A stretch of DNA of 64,000 nucleotides from Siphonodentalium dalli. Lineage: Eukaryota > Mollusca > Scaphopoda > Gadilida > Siphonodentaliidae. A program made the position numbers and the translations under genes. Position 1 is the stretch's first letter; every line of letters starts with the position of its first letter. Below are positions 23,044 to 34,506 of the stretch, piece by piece. The DNA is taken from positions 8,450,036 to 8,514,035 of the forward strand of contig CP136069.1 in the NCBI GenBank assembly GCA_032622095.1, written 5' to 3'. The notes beneath the pieces are model-generated. The model worked only from the letters and a program-made list of their open reading frames with translations. It was not told the origin of the DNA and did no database searches.

Positions 23044-23591
23044 GTTATAATTTTTCATCGAAATATTTATTTATTTTCTCCCATTTCTGTGTTTTTATTC
23101 TTCTGAATGTATTAATTGCACGAATTTGGGAAACTTAAAAATACTGTGGCTATTACTTTTTGGACTTTGATCATTGTTGATCTTTTGATTACCTGTCATG
23201 CATGAATCAGATGTCAAATGTATGGTATGTACAGGCTACAGTGTATTTCTACTGATATTATATAAGGCCATTGTAAATTTAGTGTTGTAGGTTGGTTGGT
23301 TGGTTGGTGTGTCTGTGAAGTTCTTTAAAAGAGACTTCTGTATCTGTATCTGTATTAGGTTCAGCGTAGGATCCTTCCGGATATGAGTACGCTGGTGCTG
23401 GATCAATATGATGGTGTTTGACTGCTGGATGACTGCTGGACTTCGCTCTGTAAGGTAGCTCCAAGGTCACTGGTGCAATTGAGCCCTCAATGCTTATTCC
23501 ACTTTAGTGCTGTACACTGTTGCCAGAGTGTGTGACGTCAGATGGTGCTGTAAAAAGAACAGTTCCATACGGTGAATGAAGCTGAGCTTCC

Positions 23592-24593
23592 TTATAGTGA
23601 AATGTTTGTATTACTGATGAACCGGAGTACTTCCACAAGAGTGTTTGGGTTGGTTTGGTAACCCACAAGTGTCTGAAGGTCCATTAATGAGTTTGTAGAA
23701 TTGTTTTTTGTATCATTTAGAGAGGAAATGTTACTAAACAGGGCATCTCTTTGTGTGGAATATACATGTAACTGGCAGTCAAAGAAGAAATGGTTAATAG
23801 TATCAGCACAACCACATGCACATTTTGGAGATTCTGATAAGCCTAGTTTGTGTTTGTGTGCATTAAGTAATCTATGTCCAATAATAATTCTGTTGATCAT
23901 TATTTCAGTCTTTCTGTTAGGATGCTGCTTAGCCAGGAGACATTTAAAGTCATGTTGAACGGAAGGAAACAGGTCGTATGAATGTCTGGCAGTTTCACTT
24001 AGATCCCATATAAATTGCCATTTGTTTTTAATGACTTCAGATACAAACAACTTGAATTCCTTTACAGATTTTCCGTCAGATGGTACAAGGTCCTTGTTTG
24101 AAATGTGTGTGTTTTTTGCTGCTTCTTTAGCAGCCTGATCGGCTAGTTCATTGCCTTTAACACCAATATGACTGTTAGTCCATTTAATCTTGATAGATAT
24201 TAATGGCTTGAGGAGTTCCAATTGGTGAATAGTCTGCCAGCAGTCGCGTATAATTGAATAAGATTTGTCACTAGGTTTGAATTCGAAAATGGATGTGATA
24301 GCCAATTGAGAGTCACATAATATGTGTGCAGTGTTAATTGATGCTGATTTGGAACCTTCTAGAGTCATTGCTATGTGTTTTAATGCTAGAAGAATGCCCT
24401 TGATTTCAGCGCTATTGTTGAGACCATCAGTGTGAATGGTTTCCGAGATAGTTATGGGTTCACTAAGAATACCGGATGGATAGATCACAGCTGATGCTCC
24501 ACTAATAAGAGAGTTGGGAAAAGTAGAACCATCAGTGAAAATTATTATATCTTGATCGAGAGTTTGCTCAAGATATGTTAAGATGTCCTTCAC
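23592..24593 (-). pseudogene. LINE RNase H and C-terminal Cys domain
   Basis: An open frame of 333 codons. Near its start is the RNase H fold with FTDGS (first Asp), NSAEIKGI (Glu), LCDSQLA (Asp) and NSHIGVKGNELAD (last Asp), so the full acidic quartet is present. RNase H removes RNA from the RNA-DNA hybrid during target-primed reverse transcription. Further on, CACGCADTINHFFFDC is the Cys/His cluster common at the C-terminus of LINE pol proteins. It is separated from the RT frame at 24599-25477 only by a frame break, so the two are parts of one decayed pol gene. This is the best preserved segment of the element. Confidence 0.85.
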
Positions 24594-24598
24594 TGAAT

Positions 24599-25477
24599 TC
24601 AGAGTGCATTGTCACGAGAAACTGATTTGGATGAGCAGGGTCCAATATCACCAGCTGGTGAAGCATATATAGTGACACTGGGGTGAAAATTGTAGCACTC
24701 AAGTTCATATTGTGGTTCATCTATCACTTGAATGAAGTTCTTGCTCAATAAATATTTATTGTCTTGGAACATCCTTTTTATAGGGGTTTCATATGATTTA
24801 TTTATGGCACTGATTAGGAGCTGCTTCAGAGATGACTTATTGTTTTTTGATTTGAGCCTGAGGTACTCTAAACAGTTCATCTCCTTCATTTTGAGGAGTA
24901 GTGGTGGTGTGCTACATAAAACTTCCATTGCCTCTGTACTGGATGAATGAATAGCCCCAGTTGTGTTTAGTAGGGCAGATCTTTGAACATTCAGAAGCTC
25001 CTGGATGACACCCTCTTTAACGGTACACCATGATGGGTATCCATAAAGTAGAATGGGAACTATAGCTGCTTTATACAGTCTAATAGATTTGTCCATGTTT
25101 ATGCCAGATTCATTAACAAATTTCCCAATCTTGTATAGACCAGCACAAGCTTTTAAAACACTTTTTTCAATGTGTGGTTTAAATGATAAATCACTATCAA
25201 TAGTAACACCTAGAAGTTTTTTGTCGTTTATCAGTTCTATTGGTTTATTGTTTATGAACACGTTGGGTTTGAAATTCGCCATGCAGTTATTCACAGGAGG
25301 GATGTGCATGAAGTCAGTTTTGTTGGTATTGAGACATAGGTGCCATCTGTTGCACCAAGAAGTGACTGATTGTAGGCATTCATTCATCTCTTTCTCTGCT
25401 TGTTTCGGGTCGTAGTTAGTGGTGATTATGGTAATATCATCAGAGTGTCGAATAGTTTTCTCTGAACGACCAGACAT
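24599..25477 (-). pseudogene. LINE reverse transcriptase, C-terminal part
   Basis: An open frame of 292 codons. Residues 9-15 read IRHSDDI, at the place of the catalytic motif usually written [F/Y]xDD, so the aromatic residue has become His. Next come the region with KTDFMHI and LLGVTIDSDLSFKPHI, typical of RT motifs D and E, and the thumb. Then LYKAAIVPILLYGYPSW is a well-known signature of LINE RTs. The part between motif A and this frame (about 25478-25673) is in other frames, so the palm is broken. It would have copied element RNA at a nicked chromosomal site. Confidence 0.85.
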
Positions 25478-25673
25478 AATGTCATCAGTATAGTGAGTGA
25501 ACAGAATGGGACTGATGACATATCCCTGTGGTGCCCCTATTTCAGTTGGAATCCAGTCGCTTTGGTATGTGTTTACAAATATTTGCTCGTTCGGTTAGTT
25601 AGGAAGTTGTGGATATATTTCATGATTCTTCCATCAAGGCCATGTTGGAGGAGTTTATATACAATGCCTTCTC

Positions 25674-26291
25674 TCATGATGGAGTCAAAGCACCTTCAAA
25701 GTCAATATATGTGACGAGAGCATGCTTCCCTTCGTTTTTGACTGTGATAAGGGATTCAGTTACTTCAACTAGTGCACTTGTGGTACCCCGGTGCTTACGA
25801 TAAGCATATTGGGCATCGTTCAGCCAATCGCACGTCTCGCTTTTCCATATCAATCTCCAAGTTATGATTTTCTCGAAGGTTTTACCAATAATAGAGCTCA
25901 AGCTGATTGGACGATAGCACTTTTCAGAGTCGTACACCGATTTTCCGGGTTTTTTTATGTAGATTTTATTGTCCTTTTTGAAGGCTGATGGAATGTCACC
26001 TTGTTCCCAGAAATATTGAAATAACATATGGATGCATTTAACCATGATGTCCCCAGATTTAGTGATCATTAGAGGATGAATATCATCTGGTCCAGGAGCC
26101 GAGCTGTTGTTCATGGCTTTCAGAGCACTCAGCACTTCACTTTCACTGATATCACTATTTTCTGGTTTATCTATGTTATTTTTGAGAATATTATTGTTGT
26201 CAGTGATGTTAGTTTTAATTGAAGTATTTATTACTTCTTTCCACTGCATGCCAAAACCTGATGTATCTGCGTGTTTACGGTCAATGTGCAC
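25674..26291 (-). pseudogene. LINE reverse transcriptase, N-terminal part
   Basis: An open frame of 205 codons covering the fingers and the start of the palm. It contains SSAPGPDDIHPLM, IYIKKPGK, YRPISLSSIIGKTFEKII and YRKHRGTTSALVEV, all standard LINE RT blocks, and ends in motif A (YIDFEG). A one-base shift directly after motif A sends translation to a stop at 25674. The segment upstream (26292-26792) still encodes linker sequence between endonuclease and RT, but it is interrupted by stop codons and has no long frame. Confidence 0.85.
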
Positions 26292-26792
26292 ATATTGCAG
26301 TCTTTTTGATATGTCTTCATCAGAACGTGCATAGTCTTTATCAGCATTATGAATTTTAATTGGCTGAATGGTGTTGTCTTGGTTGTGTTTATGATCGCTA
26401 TTAAGTTGAATAAGTTTCCAGAAATCGCGTTGATTTGCTCTGCTTATTTTTTCACATGTTTGGTCCCAGTGTGTTGATTTTTCTTTCTCTATGGCTGATC
26501 GGAGTTCGCAAAGAGCATTGTCTAGAATGGCTTTGTTGTGTGGATCAGATCGTTTGTGGAAAATCTTATTCGCTTTTTTACATTCAATTTATTTTAGTTT
26601 AATATCCTCGTTCCATACGTGTTTTTAATGTTTTGTGATGTGTTTTTTACCAATGTGGGTTTCTGCTGTGCTGAGAATAACTTTGCAGAAACTGTCGTAT
26701 TTGGAATCTGCGCCTTCAAATGTTTTGAACTGTGTACACCAGTTGTTTAATTCTCCATTGATTGCAGATTTCCAGGCTGTCCAGTCACAGTT

Positions 26793-28232
26793 TTAGGAGT
26801 TCCATAATGTTTTATCTACGGATTGTACTGAATCTTTGAGCACAAAATTTATAACAGAGTGGTCTGTGCGAACATTCCCCTCCCGATCGATAAACCAAGT
26901 GGTTTCTACATTATCTAGACCACGTGAAAAAGTTATATCAATAGCGCTATGGTATTCATTTCTTGTCCAAGTGTATAAGCCGGCATTGTGTGTTTTGAGG
27001 TTATGGCTGTCTGTTATATTAAGTAGAGTTTTTCCCATACGAGCCGATTGAGATTTCCTATTTAGCTTGCAGGTATCATTTTGCGTTTCCCAGGCAATGT
27101 TCCTGCAGTTGAAGTCGGCCAGCACTATGGGAAAAAGGCTGTTACAATCTTTTACATCATGAGAGCTGCTCGTACATTTGGCACATGTGGGTTTATTCAT
27201 ACAGAGAGCTGATATATGACCAAAGCGTTGACATTTGAAGCAACGAATGGGTTTTATCTGATTGTATTGTTTGCACTGATACTGTTTGTCAAGAATGTTA
27301 ACACCGTTTAACAGACATCTGTCAGTAAAATATTTGTCAGAGGCTGTGATTTTGATTATGCGCATTTGTTTGCCGGTGTCTGTGAAACAATATCTTTTAA
27401 CTTCAGTTTTGATATTGTATTCATTTTCAATAGATTGTTGAATATCCTGAGAATCAATTTTAATGTTGATGTTTTTAACGATGATTGATTTGCCTTCCGA
27501 AGGACTATGGGCTTTTAAAGTTCCACCACTGTTGTTGAAAGCATTGTGAGGCCATTCCTGTTTGAGAAGTTTAGCAGATTCTTTGTCTTTTACATGAACA
27601 GCAATTCCACCTCTAGGAAGGGAATAGGCATATTCTATATTCACTTGAGGCTTGAATTTATTAATCTCTTTCTTAATGCTATAGGAGTTTTGAAAGAGTT
27701 TTGGTTCTGTGAGTTTGTCGATTATGATGATATTAGACTCTGACCCTTGTGACACTTTTACTTGACTGAGTTTGTCATCGACTTTCCCTGTAGAGATGAT
27801 AGTCTTCTGTACACTGTTCATGTACTTCCTGGTGGTGTTAGTTTTGGTTTTCTTCCCAGTCTTGATTGATTTTGGTGTCTCGATGTTAGAGGTAGGTGAT
27901 TTGGTTTGGAGTGGTTTTTGTGGACTTTGTTTGGATTTGCATGTTTTCGATAGTGTCAACCACAGATTGTTGTTAGATTGCAATTGAGATATGTTGCAAA
28001 AAATACATTTGAAATTGATATTGTGTTTGTTGAGCTTTTTCTTGTCTGCCGCTTCAAAACTGGAACACTTGATATGCCAAGCTTGGTCGCAGAGATGACA
28101 TGTAATAAACTTCTTGAAATTATTGGTCCCACATGGACATTTAATTTTGCGTGTATATCTGTTGAACAGCTGTTGAAGTTCTTTTGATTGAAGCTCCAGC
28201 TCTATTAGGTTGCTCCAAGGTCGCTGGTGCAA
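26793..28232 (-). pseudogene. LINE ORF1-like protein fused to an endonuclease remnant
   Basis: An open frame of 479 codons. Near residues 34-82 is a PHD/RING-like Cys/His module (CPCG, CHLCDQAWHIKC, CIFC). At about 330-370 are zinc knuckles (CFKCQRFGHISALC, CAKC...HDVKDC), typical of LINE ORF1 RNA-binding proteins. Immediately after, the frame runs into VLADFNCRNIAWE and later RTDHSVINF, which are the later motifs of an apurinic-type endonuclease. The N-terminal half of the endonuclease is absent. This looks like an in-frame deletion that fused the end of ORF1 to the end of the endonuclease. Confidence 0.8.
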
Positions 28233-28499
28233 TTATACCCTCTAATCCACTGTAGTACTCTACTCAGTTGCATAGGAGGCATGTACACTGGTCAGCCATA
28301 ATTGTCCATGCTAGATCTGAACCCACAACAACATACCTGGACATATGTTGTAATGGGGGAAGTCTGCATTTTGCATTTGGATCTTTATTCATTGATCGCG
28401 AATGAGATTTTTCATCCTGACAAACTTGGTATCTGATCGATTTCTAATTTTTGTCAAAATACCCTCATCGAGGTTGCAATCCCCGGTCCGCTAGCACAA

Positions 28500-28860
28500 A
28501 TGACCATATACATCTCAGCTATCTCAGTTTCCGGATGATAAGTTTAGATTGAATCAAGTAAACTGAACCAAATTTGGTATTTTAGTTTACCACCCCAAAA
28601 TACAGATCAAGTTCGAATATTGGTTTCGTCCACATGATTTTGACTGAGTAATGCCCCTTTTTCGACTTAGATTTTACCTGATATGCGGTTTACAGATGAT
28701 ACGGTAACTTTAGATTGAATAGAGTGAACTGAACCAAATTTGGTATACAGATCAAGTTCAAATATGGTTTCTGTCTACATGCCCCACTCTACTCAAGAAA
28801 TGGGTGTATTATGCCACACCCCAACGGCACCCCGACGGCATGTTCTTATTGAAAACCAGG
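28500..28860 (+). repeat. Fragment of a hairpin-headed repeat
   Basis: Units contain CCAAATTTGGTATNTTAGTT, CAGATCAAGTTCGAATAT and ATGCCCCTTTTTCGACTTAG, as at 57727-58155. The hairpin head is missing here. Confidence 0.65.
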
Positions 28861-28919
28861 AATATTTGGTGGCCTAGCAAATATTCGACTAGCCAACTGA
28901 CATACTCTCAATACCAAAA

Positions 28920-29088
28920 TTGGGTTCAATAAAATATTGATATATAACATGTTTTGAAAAATTTTATACTAGAATTGACAGTAGTTAGCATTATTCTTTT
29001 TGGTAATTAATCGATTCTGAAACTAGAGCGTCTAATGTTTTTGTTGGAATCTGATGATACAGGGACCATCAAATCATATTGTGTACCT
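28920..29088 (-). mobile_element. TTAA MITE, family E (partial)
   Basis: A truncated inverted relative of 61821-62189, ending in TTGTGTACCT next to the TTAA at 29089-29092. The same TTAA is the left target of the next element, so two TTAA-type elements abut. Confidence 0.65.
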
Positions 29089-29092
29089 TTAA

Positions 29093-29483
29093 CCCTTTAC
29101 CCAACAGAACGGCCCTGTGCCAATGCATTCTCTTATATATGCGAGTCGACCATAGGTCGCCTCGCATATATAAGAGAATGCATTGGCTTAACACATTAAA
29201 AATTATAAAATTGTTAAAGAATGTAAGAAAAAATGGTAAAAAGTGTTAAAAAAAGATTTTTTTTAGGCCAATGCATTCTCTTATATATGCGAGGCGACCT
29301 ATGGTCGACTCGCATATATAAGAGAATGCATTGGCACAGGGCTAACTGTAACTATCACAATGTGGTCAAGGAGCCGGTTCCAATGATATCCATATTTGTA
29401 TGGTTCTATTGAGACAGACCGAAGATATTTTAGGCTGTTGAAGCTTTATTTGGCCGGTTTTGGCCGGTTTGTTGGGTAAAGGG
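29093..29483. mobile_element. TTAA MITE, family C (copy 2)
   Basis: CCCTTTACCCAACAGAACGG to TTGTTGGGTAAAGGG, with exact TTAA on both sides (29089-29092 and 29484-29487). It contains the double-hairpin inner unit. Confidence 0.85.
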
Positions 29484-29785
29484 TTAACTAGAACTGACTA
29501 CTTTCTTAGAACGGCATACAAATAACTTCGACCTGGACATACATCATCTTGGCCTCCTGACTCAGAATCTGATGACAGAACTTGTACCAGTGATGGAAGT
29601 GCATTGGAACTGGAAACATTATGTTGTACATGTACACATACTAGTAATAGGCTATATATTATAATGCAATACAACATTGTTCCGTTTCATTAATGATTAC
29701 CTCCACCATGTTATATGACGGTTATCTCCACTGCAACCGTGTTGAGGCAATATTGGAACTGCATTGCGTTAACTCTAGAACCGCC

Positions 29786-29892
29786 AGTGAGAGCTTTCCG
29801 ATGAATAGCAACAAGCCATATTTCAGACTAAATCCTGAAAAGTTACCCATAATTTGCTGTGGCTAAGGAGTCAGTTATTTAGGGCATTACTG
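29786..29892. mobile_element. Palindromic MITE, family A, right half (copy 6)
   Basis: It starts at the palindrome centre (GTGAGAGCTTTCCGATGAAT) and ends with CATTACTG followed by TA. Confidence 0.8.
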
Positions 29893-29997
29893 TATACCAT
29901 GACTATCGCACACGACGATGCGATTCAGTCGCTTTCGGTGTGAATATAAAAAACGATAGAAAACGACCTTTAACAAAGTTGTTTCTTGTCTTTACAG

Positions 29998-30159
29998 ACT
30001 CGGTGATTATTGAGAAGATAGGAGCTATTACAACAATAGGTATCAACAGGCCGGAGGTTAGAAACTGTGTTGACCCATCGACTGCCAAACTACTATATCA
30101 AAGCTTCAGGGAATTTGAAGATGATGATGAAGCTAAGGTGGCTGTGTTACATGGGAAGG
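29998..30159 (+). CDS. Crotonase-family enzyme, exon 2
   Basis: This exon completes codon 33 and encodes residues 34-86 plus one base. A clean acceptor (TTTCTTGTCTTTACAG) precedes it and the donor GTAAGT follows. It carries the N-terminal beta strands of the crotonase fold: VIIEKIGAITTIGINRPEVR, with the family's NRP motif, then a helix and VAVLHGKG leading into the first oxyanion block. The sequence resembles the enoyl-CoA hydratase / carnitinyl-CoA dehydratase group from memory of the family. It is phase 1 at both ends, in register with exons 1 and 3. The intron that follows begins with a TTAA element whose target overlaps base +6 of the donor. Confidence 0.9.
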
Positions 30160-30168
30160 GTAAGTTAA

Positions 30169-31117
30169 CCCTCTCTATACTAAAACATCGTTGATGATTA
30201 GTTACCTTATTAACCCTGCCTACAATAAATATTCATTTATTTAATCCTTTTTCTCCTAAAGCATCATTGATGAGTAGTTATCCCATGAAAATGTTCAGAT
30301 AATAAGTTTAACCCTTTCTATACTAAAGCATCATTGATGAGTAGTTATCCCATACATGTAGGAAATGTTCAGATAATAAGTTTAACCTTTTCTATTCTAA
30401 AGCATCATTGATGAGTATTTATCCCATAGGAAATGATCAGATAATAAGGTTAACCCTTTCGGGACTAAAGCATCATTGATGAGTAGTTATACTATAGGAA
30501 ATGTTCAGAGAATAAATTTAACCCTTTCTATACAAAAGCATCATTGATGAGTAGTTATCCCGCAGGAAATGTTCAGATAATAAGTTTAACCCTTTTTATA
30601 CTAAAGCATCATTGATGAGTAGTTATCCAATAGAAAATGTTCATCAATGATACTTTAGCATAGAAAGGGTTAAACTTATTATTTGAACTTTTCCTACTCA
30701 TCAATGATTCTTTAGTATACAATGGGTTAAACTTATTATTTGAACATTTCCTACTCATCAATGATTCTTTTGTATACAAAGGGTTAAACTTATTATACGA
30801 ATATTTCCTACTCGTCAATGATTCTTTAGTAGACAAAGGATTAAACTTATAATATTATCTGAACATTTCCTATGGGATAACTACTCATCAATGATGCTTT
30901 TGTATAGAAAGGGTTAGACTTATTATCTGAACATTTCCTATGGGATAACTACTCATCAATGATGCTTTAGTATAGAAAGGGTTAAACTTATTATCTGAAC
31001 ATTTCCTATGGGATAACTACTCATCAATGATGCTTTGGTATAGAAAGGGTTAGACTTATTATCTGAACATTTTCTATGGGATAACTACTCATCAATGATG
31101 CTTTAGTATAGAGAGGG
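30169..31117. mobile_element. Foldback array with TTAA ends in intron 2
   Basis: CCCTCTCTATACTAAA on the left and TTTAGTATAGAGAGGG on the right are inverted and flanked by TTAA (30165-30168) and ATAA (31118-31121). Inside, about seven units of roughly 69 bp (CTTTCTATACTAAAGCATCA, TTGATGAGTAGTTATCCC, AAATGTTCAGATAATAAG) run forward and about seven run inverted, meeting near 30640. The whole insert could fold into one long stem. It is related to 2801-3728. Confidence 0.8.
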
Positions 31118-31167
31118 ATAAGCACACATCATTTAGCTGCTTGATGACCTTATATTAATCTCATATA

Positions 31168-31290
31168 CAGTAATGCCCTCTCAGGGAGAGCTTTCCGATG
31201 AATGGCAACAAGCCATATTTCCTACTAAATCCTGAAAAGTTACCCATAATTCTGGTGTGTTTAAGGAGTCGATTACTTAGGGCATTACTG
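31168..31290. mobile_element. Palindromic MITE, family A, left arm deleted (copy 7)
   Basis: CAGTAATGCCCT is joined directly to the centre and complete right arm, flanked by TA. Confidence 0.82.
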
Positions 31291-31639
31291 TATGTTTTCT
31301 CACATATGATTCGCTACCAACATCGCTATATTAAATACCAGCTCTAAGTTGAACTGTTGAGCAAGTGAAAGATTTGTGATTACATTTTTTTCATTGTCGT
31401 TTTCGATATAGTATATTTATTACACTCCTATGTGCGATTTCCATTCAAAACGCTGTTAATTAAAAATGGTAATGTCACTAGTGAATTATATCATTTCTCA
31501 TAACGTCATTGATGTTACGTCGCTTACTGATCAAGACTGAATTTTTCGTTGATCTTTCTCCACATCGAGACTTTCAAGCATTAATTCTGTTTGTTTTAAT
31601 ATTATTTGGCAAATCAAATTGATGCAGATGTGTAATAAA
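31291..31639. other. Intron 2 stretch with nothing recognised
   Basis: No repeat, RNA gene or exon candidate was found. Confidence 0.4.
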
Positions 31640-31795
31640 TAGTGTAATCAATTAGTTCCAAGAATTATGTTAAATAATTCACTCGAGTTGAGAGACGCTT
31701 AGGTGAGAAATTTGTGTGCTTACGTGCACTCATTTCTTACCGATGTCTCTCGCCTCTCATGAATTATTTAATGTAATTCTCGGGGCCAATTGATT
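31640..31795. repeat. Imperfect inverted repeat
   Basis: Arms AATTAGTTCCAAGAATTATG and CATGAATTATTTAATGTAAT/CTCGGGGCCAATTGATT, with inner arms GAGAGACGCTTAGG...CCGATGTCTCTC. It is MITE-like with no visible target duplication. Confidence 0.5.
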
Positions 31796-31877
31796 ACTCT
31801 CTATGTCACGAACAATGTTAGTTGGTGTTGTCTAGACGCTGAATTCAATGAACGTTATTTCTGCCAAGTCTTGAACT

Positions 31878-32052
31878 CAAGCCTTGAAATAGGGTGTCTG
31901 TCATTTGCAGAATGAGGTCCCCAGAGGGTGAATTTAGTGATGAACTAGTGAGTCTGTCATTTGCAGAATGAGTTCCCGAGAGGGTGAGCTTAGTGACACT
32001 ACCTCACACAGTGAGCTAACATAACTAAATTCACCTTCTGGGGACCTCATTC
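31878..32052. mobile_element. MITE family B, rearranged
   Basis: CAAGCCTTGAAATAGGGTG opens a left end that is interrupted after 50 bp. A second left end (GTCTGTCATTTGCAGAATGA) follows with its hairpin. Confidence 0.65.
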
Positions 32053-32065
32053 CAATAGTCAATCC

Positions 32066-32490
32066 AATCAGACGGTCCTCATATCATCAAGTTACAACAA
32101 CAACATTTCTTCAAAATACACTTTAGTTATCAGAATCGATTAATTACAGCAAAATAATGCTAACCGCTGTCAAATATGGTATAAAATGTCCCAAAATGTG
32201 TTATTTATCAACATGTTGTTCAACGAAATATGGCCGTATTATCTCTTGAGTATCACGAAATTTGGCTGTATTATCACTTGATTTTAGAGTTATCAATCTT
32301 CATCTGCAATATTGTCGAGACCGTCGGTTTGATAACGTTTTTCCAGGCCACAAATAAGTGCACATCTCGAGAAATCAAACAATTATTTCTGATTACTCTG
32401 AATGGGTTCCTCAAATATTTTTTACCCCCGAAGCAGCCGAAGCCAAAGAAATAGTAACTTTGGAGCATTAATTCGGATTATGCATTTTTA
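32066..32490 (+). mobile_element. TTAA MITE, family E (diverged)
   Basis: It shares ACAACATTTCTTCAAAA, TTAGTTATCAGAAT and AATAATGCTAACC with 61821-62189, and ends near AATTCGGATTATGCA. The terminal TTAA is lost. Confidence 0.55.
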
Positions 32491-32536
32491 ATTGCTGCAC
32501 AAATCAAATGATTCGATTGAACAGGGCACTGCTTAA

Positions 32537-32982
32537 CCCTTTACCCTACAGAACGGTCCTGTGCCAATGCATTCTCTTATATATGCGAGTCGACCATAGG
32601 TCGCCTCGCATATATAAGAGAATGCATTGGCTTAACACATATTAAAATGATAAAATTGTCAAAGAATATAGAAAAATATTATAAAAATTGTTAAAAGATG
32701 TAAGAAAAAATTATGAAATTGTTAAAGAATGTAAGAAAAAGTGTTAAAAAAAGAATTTATTTAGGCCAATGCATTCTCTTATATATGCGAGGCGACCTAT
32801 GGTCGACTCGCATATATAAGAGAATGCATTGGCACAGGGCATAACTGTAACCATCACAATGTGGTCAATGATCCGGTTCCAATGATACCCATATTTGTAT
32901 GGTGTTATTCAGACAGACCGAAGATATTTTAGGCTGTTGAAGCTTTATTTGGGCGTTTTTGGCCGTTTTGTTGGGTAAAGGG
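32537..32982. mobile_element. TTAA MITE, family C (copy 3)
   Basis: Exact TTAA on both sides (32533-32536 and 32983-32986). The ends are CCCTTTACCCTACAGAACGG and TTGTTGGGTAAAGGG. Its spacer is about 50 bp longer than in the other copies. Confidence 0.85.
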
Positions 32983-33083
32983 TTAACCACTGTCTTGAAA
33001 TACTTTTAGTTTATATTAGATATTTTGTTATTGAGGCATTTTATTTGTTATTACTTGGTTTATGGATTATTTTGGCTCAGAGG

Positions 33084-33840
33084 TAGAGGTGCCACGATTA
33101 TTGATTTTGATAATCGATAATCGGTCGTCAATAATCGATTATAATCGATTAATCGTACCTAATATCAATAACAGTGGACGTATTCCGTAATGTGGACTAT
33201 TGGCTGGGTGTTGGTTAAAAATCTCGGCTGATGTAATTTTTACGTTAATAATGTGCACCATAAACCACCGATAATGACTAATGAGCACAATGTATTCAAT
33301 TTCTCGCCGATGTCAAGGTTATAATAATTGTGAGTTCATTAGAACGAACATAGCCATTAATTTCAGTTTTATGAATAGCCAAACATACACACAATATAAA
33401 AATAGGAATGCATGACGGACTGCCGGAGGTTGCTAAAAAGGAATCTAATGTTACAGAAACTATAAGTTTTAGCAAACTTCCAGAGTGTGGATAACAATCA
33501 CAAAGGTGGCACCCCCACCAGAAATTTCAGGACTCAGAACAAGTTAAGTAATTGTGATAGTAATAGTGAGTTTCATTCAGCAGTCACCACACAATAAGTG
33601 ATAGACTGTACTAGTAACATCTAAGTATACTCATGTTGTCAAAATCTCTGATGCACGATCAAAGGTTGTTAAACCTTCGGCCGTAGATTGAACTGTGTAA
33701 AACAAACACGGTATTCAATAATACCCGGCACTTCCCGACGTCCGAAATAAATAACGGAGATTAATCGATGATGGAAATGGTAATCAATTATCGGCTTTCT
33801 CAACGGTTCATCGATTGTACGATTAATCGTGGCACCCCTA
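33084..33840. mobile_element. hAT-like non-autonomous element with exact 8-bp target duplication
   Basis: The termini TAGAGGTGCCACGATTA and TAATCGTGGCACCCCTA are inverted. CTCAGAGG occurs immediately on both sides (33076-33083 and 33841-33848). The terminal sequence and 8-bp duplication are typical of hAT transposons. There is no transposase, and the interior of about 0.76 kb is non-coding. Confidence 0.9.
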
Positions 33841-33848
33841 CTCAGAGG

Positions 33849-34391
33849 TGGGAGAGAAAAAAATAAAAATAAAATCTGTATATATTTTTAAAATTTAAAT
33901 TATCAAAAAATAGGGTCGAGAGAAATAAAATATTTGCTTTCTCATCTAAAAACAAATAAAGGCAAATATATTTGTTGCTTTGGATGTTTCTTTAAAGCAT
34001 GATACAGATCGATGAAAAAATATTGCCAATATCAGCTTCCACCATGTTGGCGTTGAGATTCATTACTATAAACATCACCGGGATGCTTCGCTGTTCAATC
34101 AATGTTGTTGTATATTTTATGTAAACTTCTACTTTTTTCAATATTTTGTATATGTCTGGATTAATATTCCCATTGGCGCAGGGGGGGGGTGATTTTTTTT
34201 TCCGGCACATATGCCGGGGTGGGTGGGTGGTCAAAGCCACCAACAAGCAATTTTTTCCACAACTAAAAGAAAAATGTCCTGCTTGTTTTTTTAGTGTTTT
34301 GGCAATGAGTTGGGCTTCAAAACCACTTTGAATGAGAGAAATAATGTAATTCTAACTGGTAAACTGACTGCAGGCAGTTATCGTGTTGTAT
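33849..34391. other. Intron 2 stretch; simple sequence only
   Basis: A-rich text near 33855-33960 and a G run near 34182-34190. No exon candidate. Confidence 0.4.
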
Positions 34392-34506
34392 TTTGTTGCA
34401 AATTTTGAAATCCAAGATGGCCGCTGGCAGCCATGTTTTTTTGGCCGAATGACCTCAAAATGACTCATTCCTATTTACATGTCCATGTTAACATCCATGA
34501 TAAATA
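34392..34506 (-). repeat. Single inverted unit of the 158-bp satellite
   Basis: GAAATCCAAGATGGCCGC, GGCCGAATGACCTCAAAATG and CATGTTAACATCCATGA are the complement of the satellite unit at 6880-8673. Confidence 0.75.

Larger units (their letters stand above)
23281..28270 (-). mobile_element. Decayed LINE (non-LTR retrotransposon) in intron 1, antisense
   Basis: Read on the minus strand, the order is ORF1-like zinc-finger protein, endonuclease remnant, reverse transcriptase, RNase H and a terminal Cys-rich domain. It ends in a short CCAA tandem tail (about 23290-23307) instead of poly(A). RNase H downstream of RT points to the I superfamily of LINEs (I or Ingi-like clades); this is family knowledge, not a search. 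Stop codons, frameshifts and an internal deletion make it non-functional. It lies antisense within intron 1 of the crotonase gene. Confidence 0.85.
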
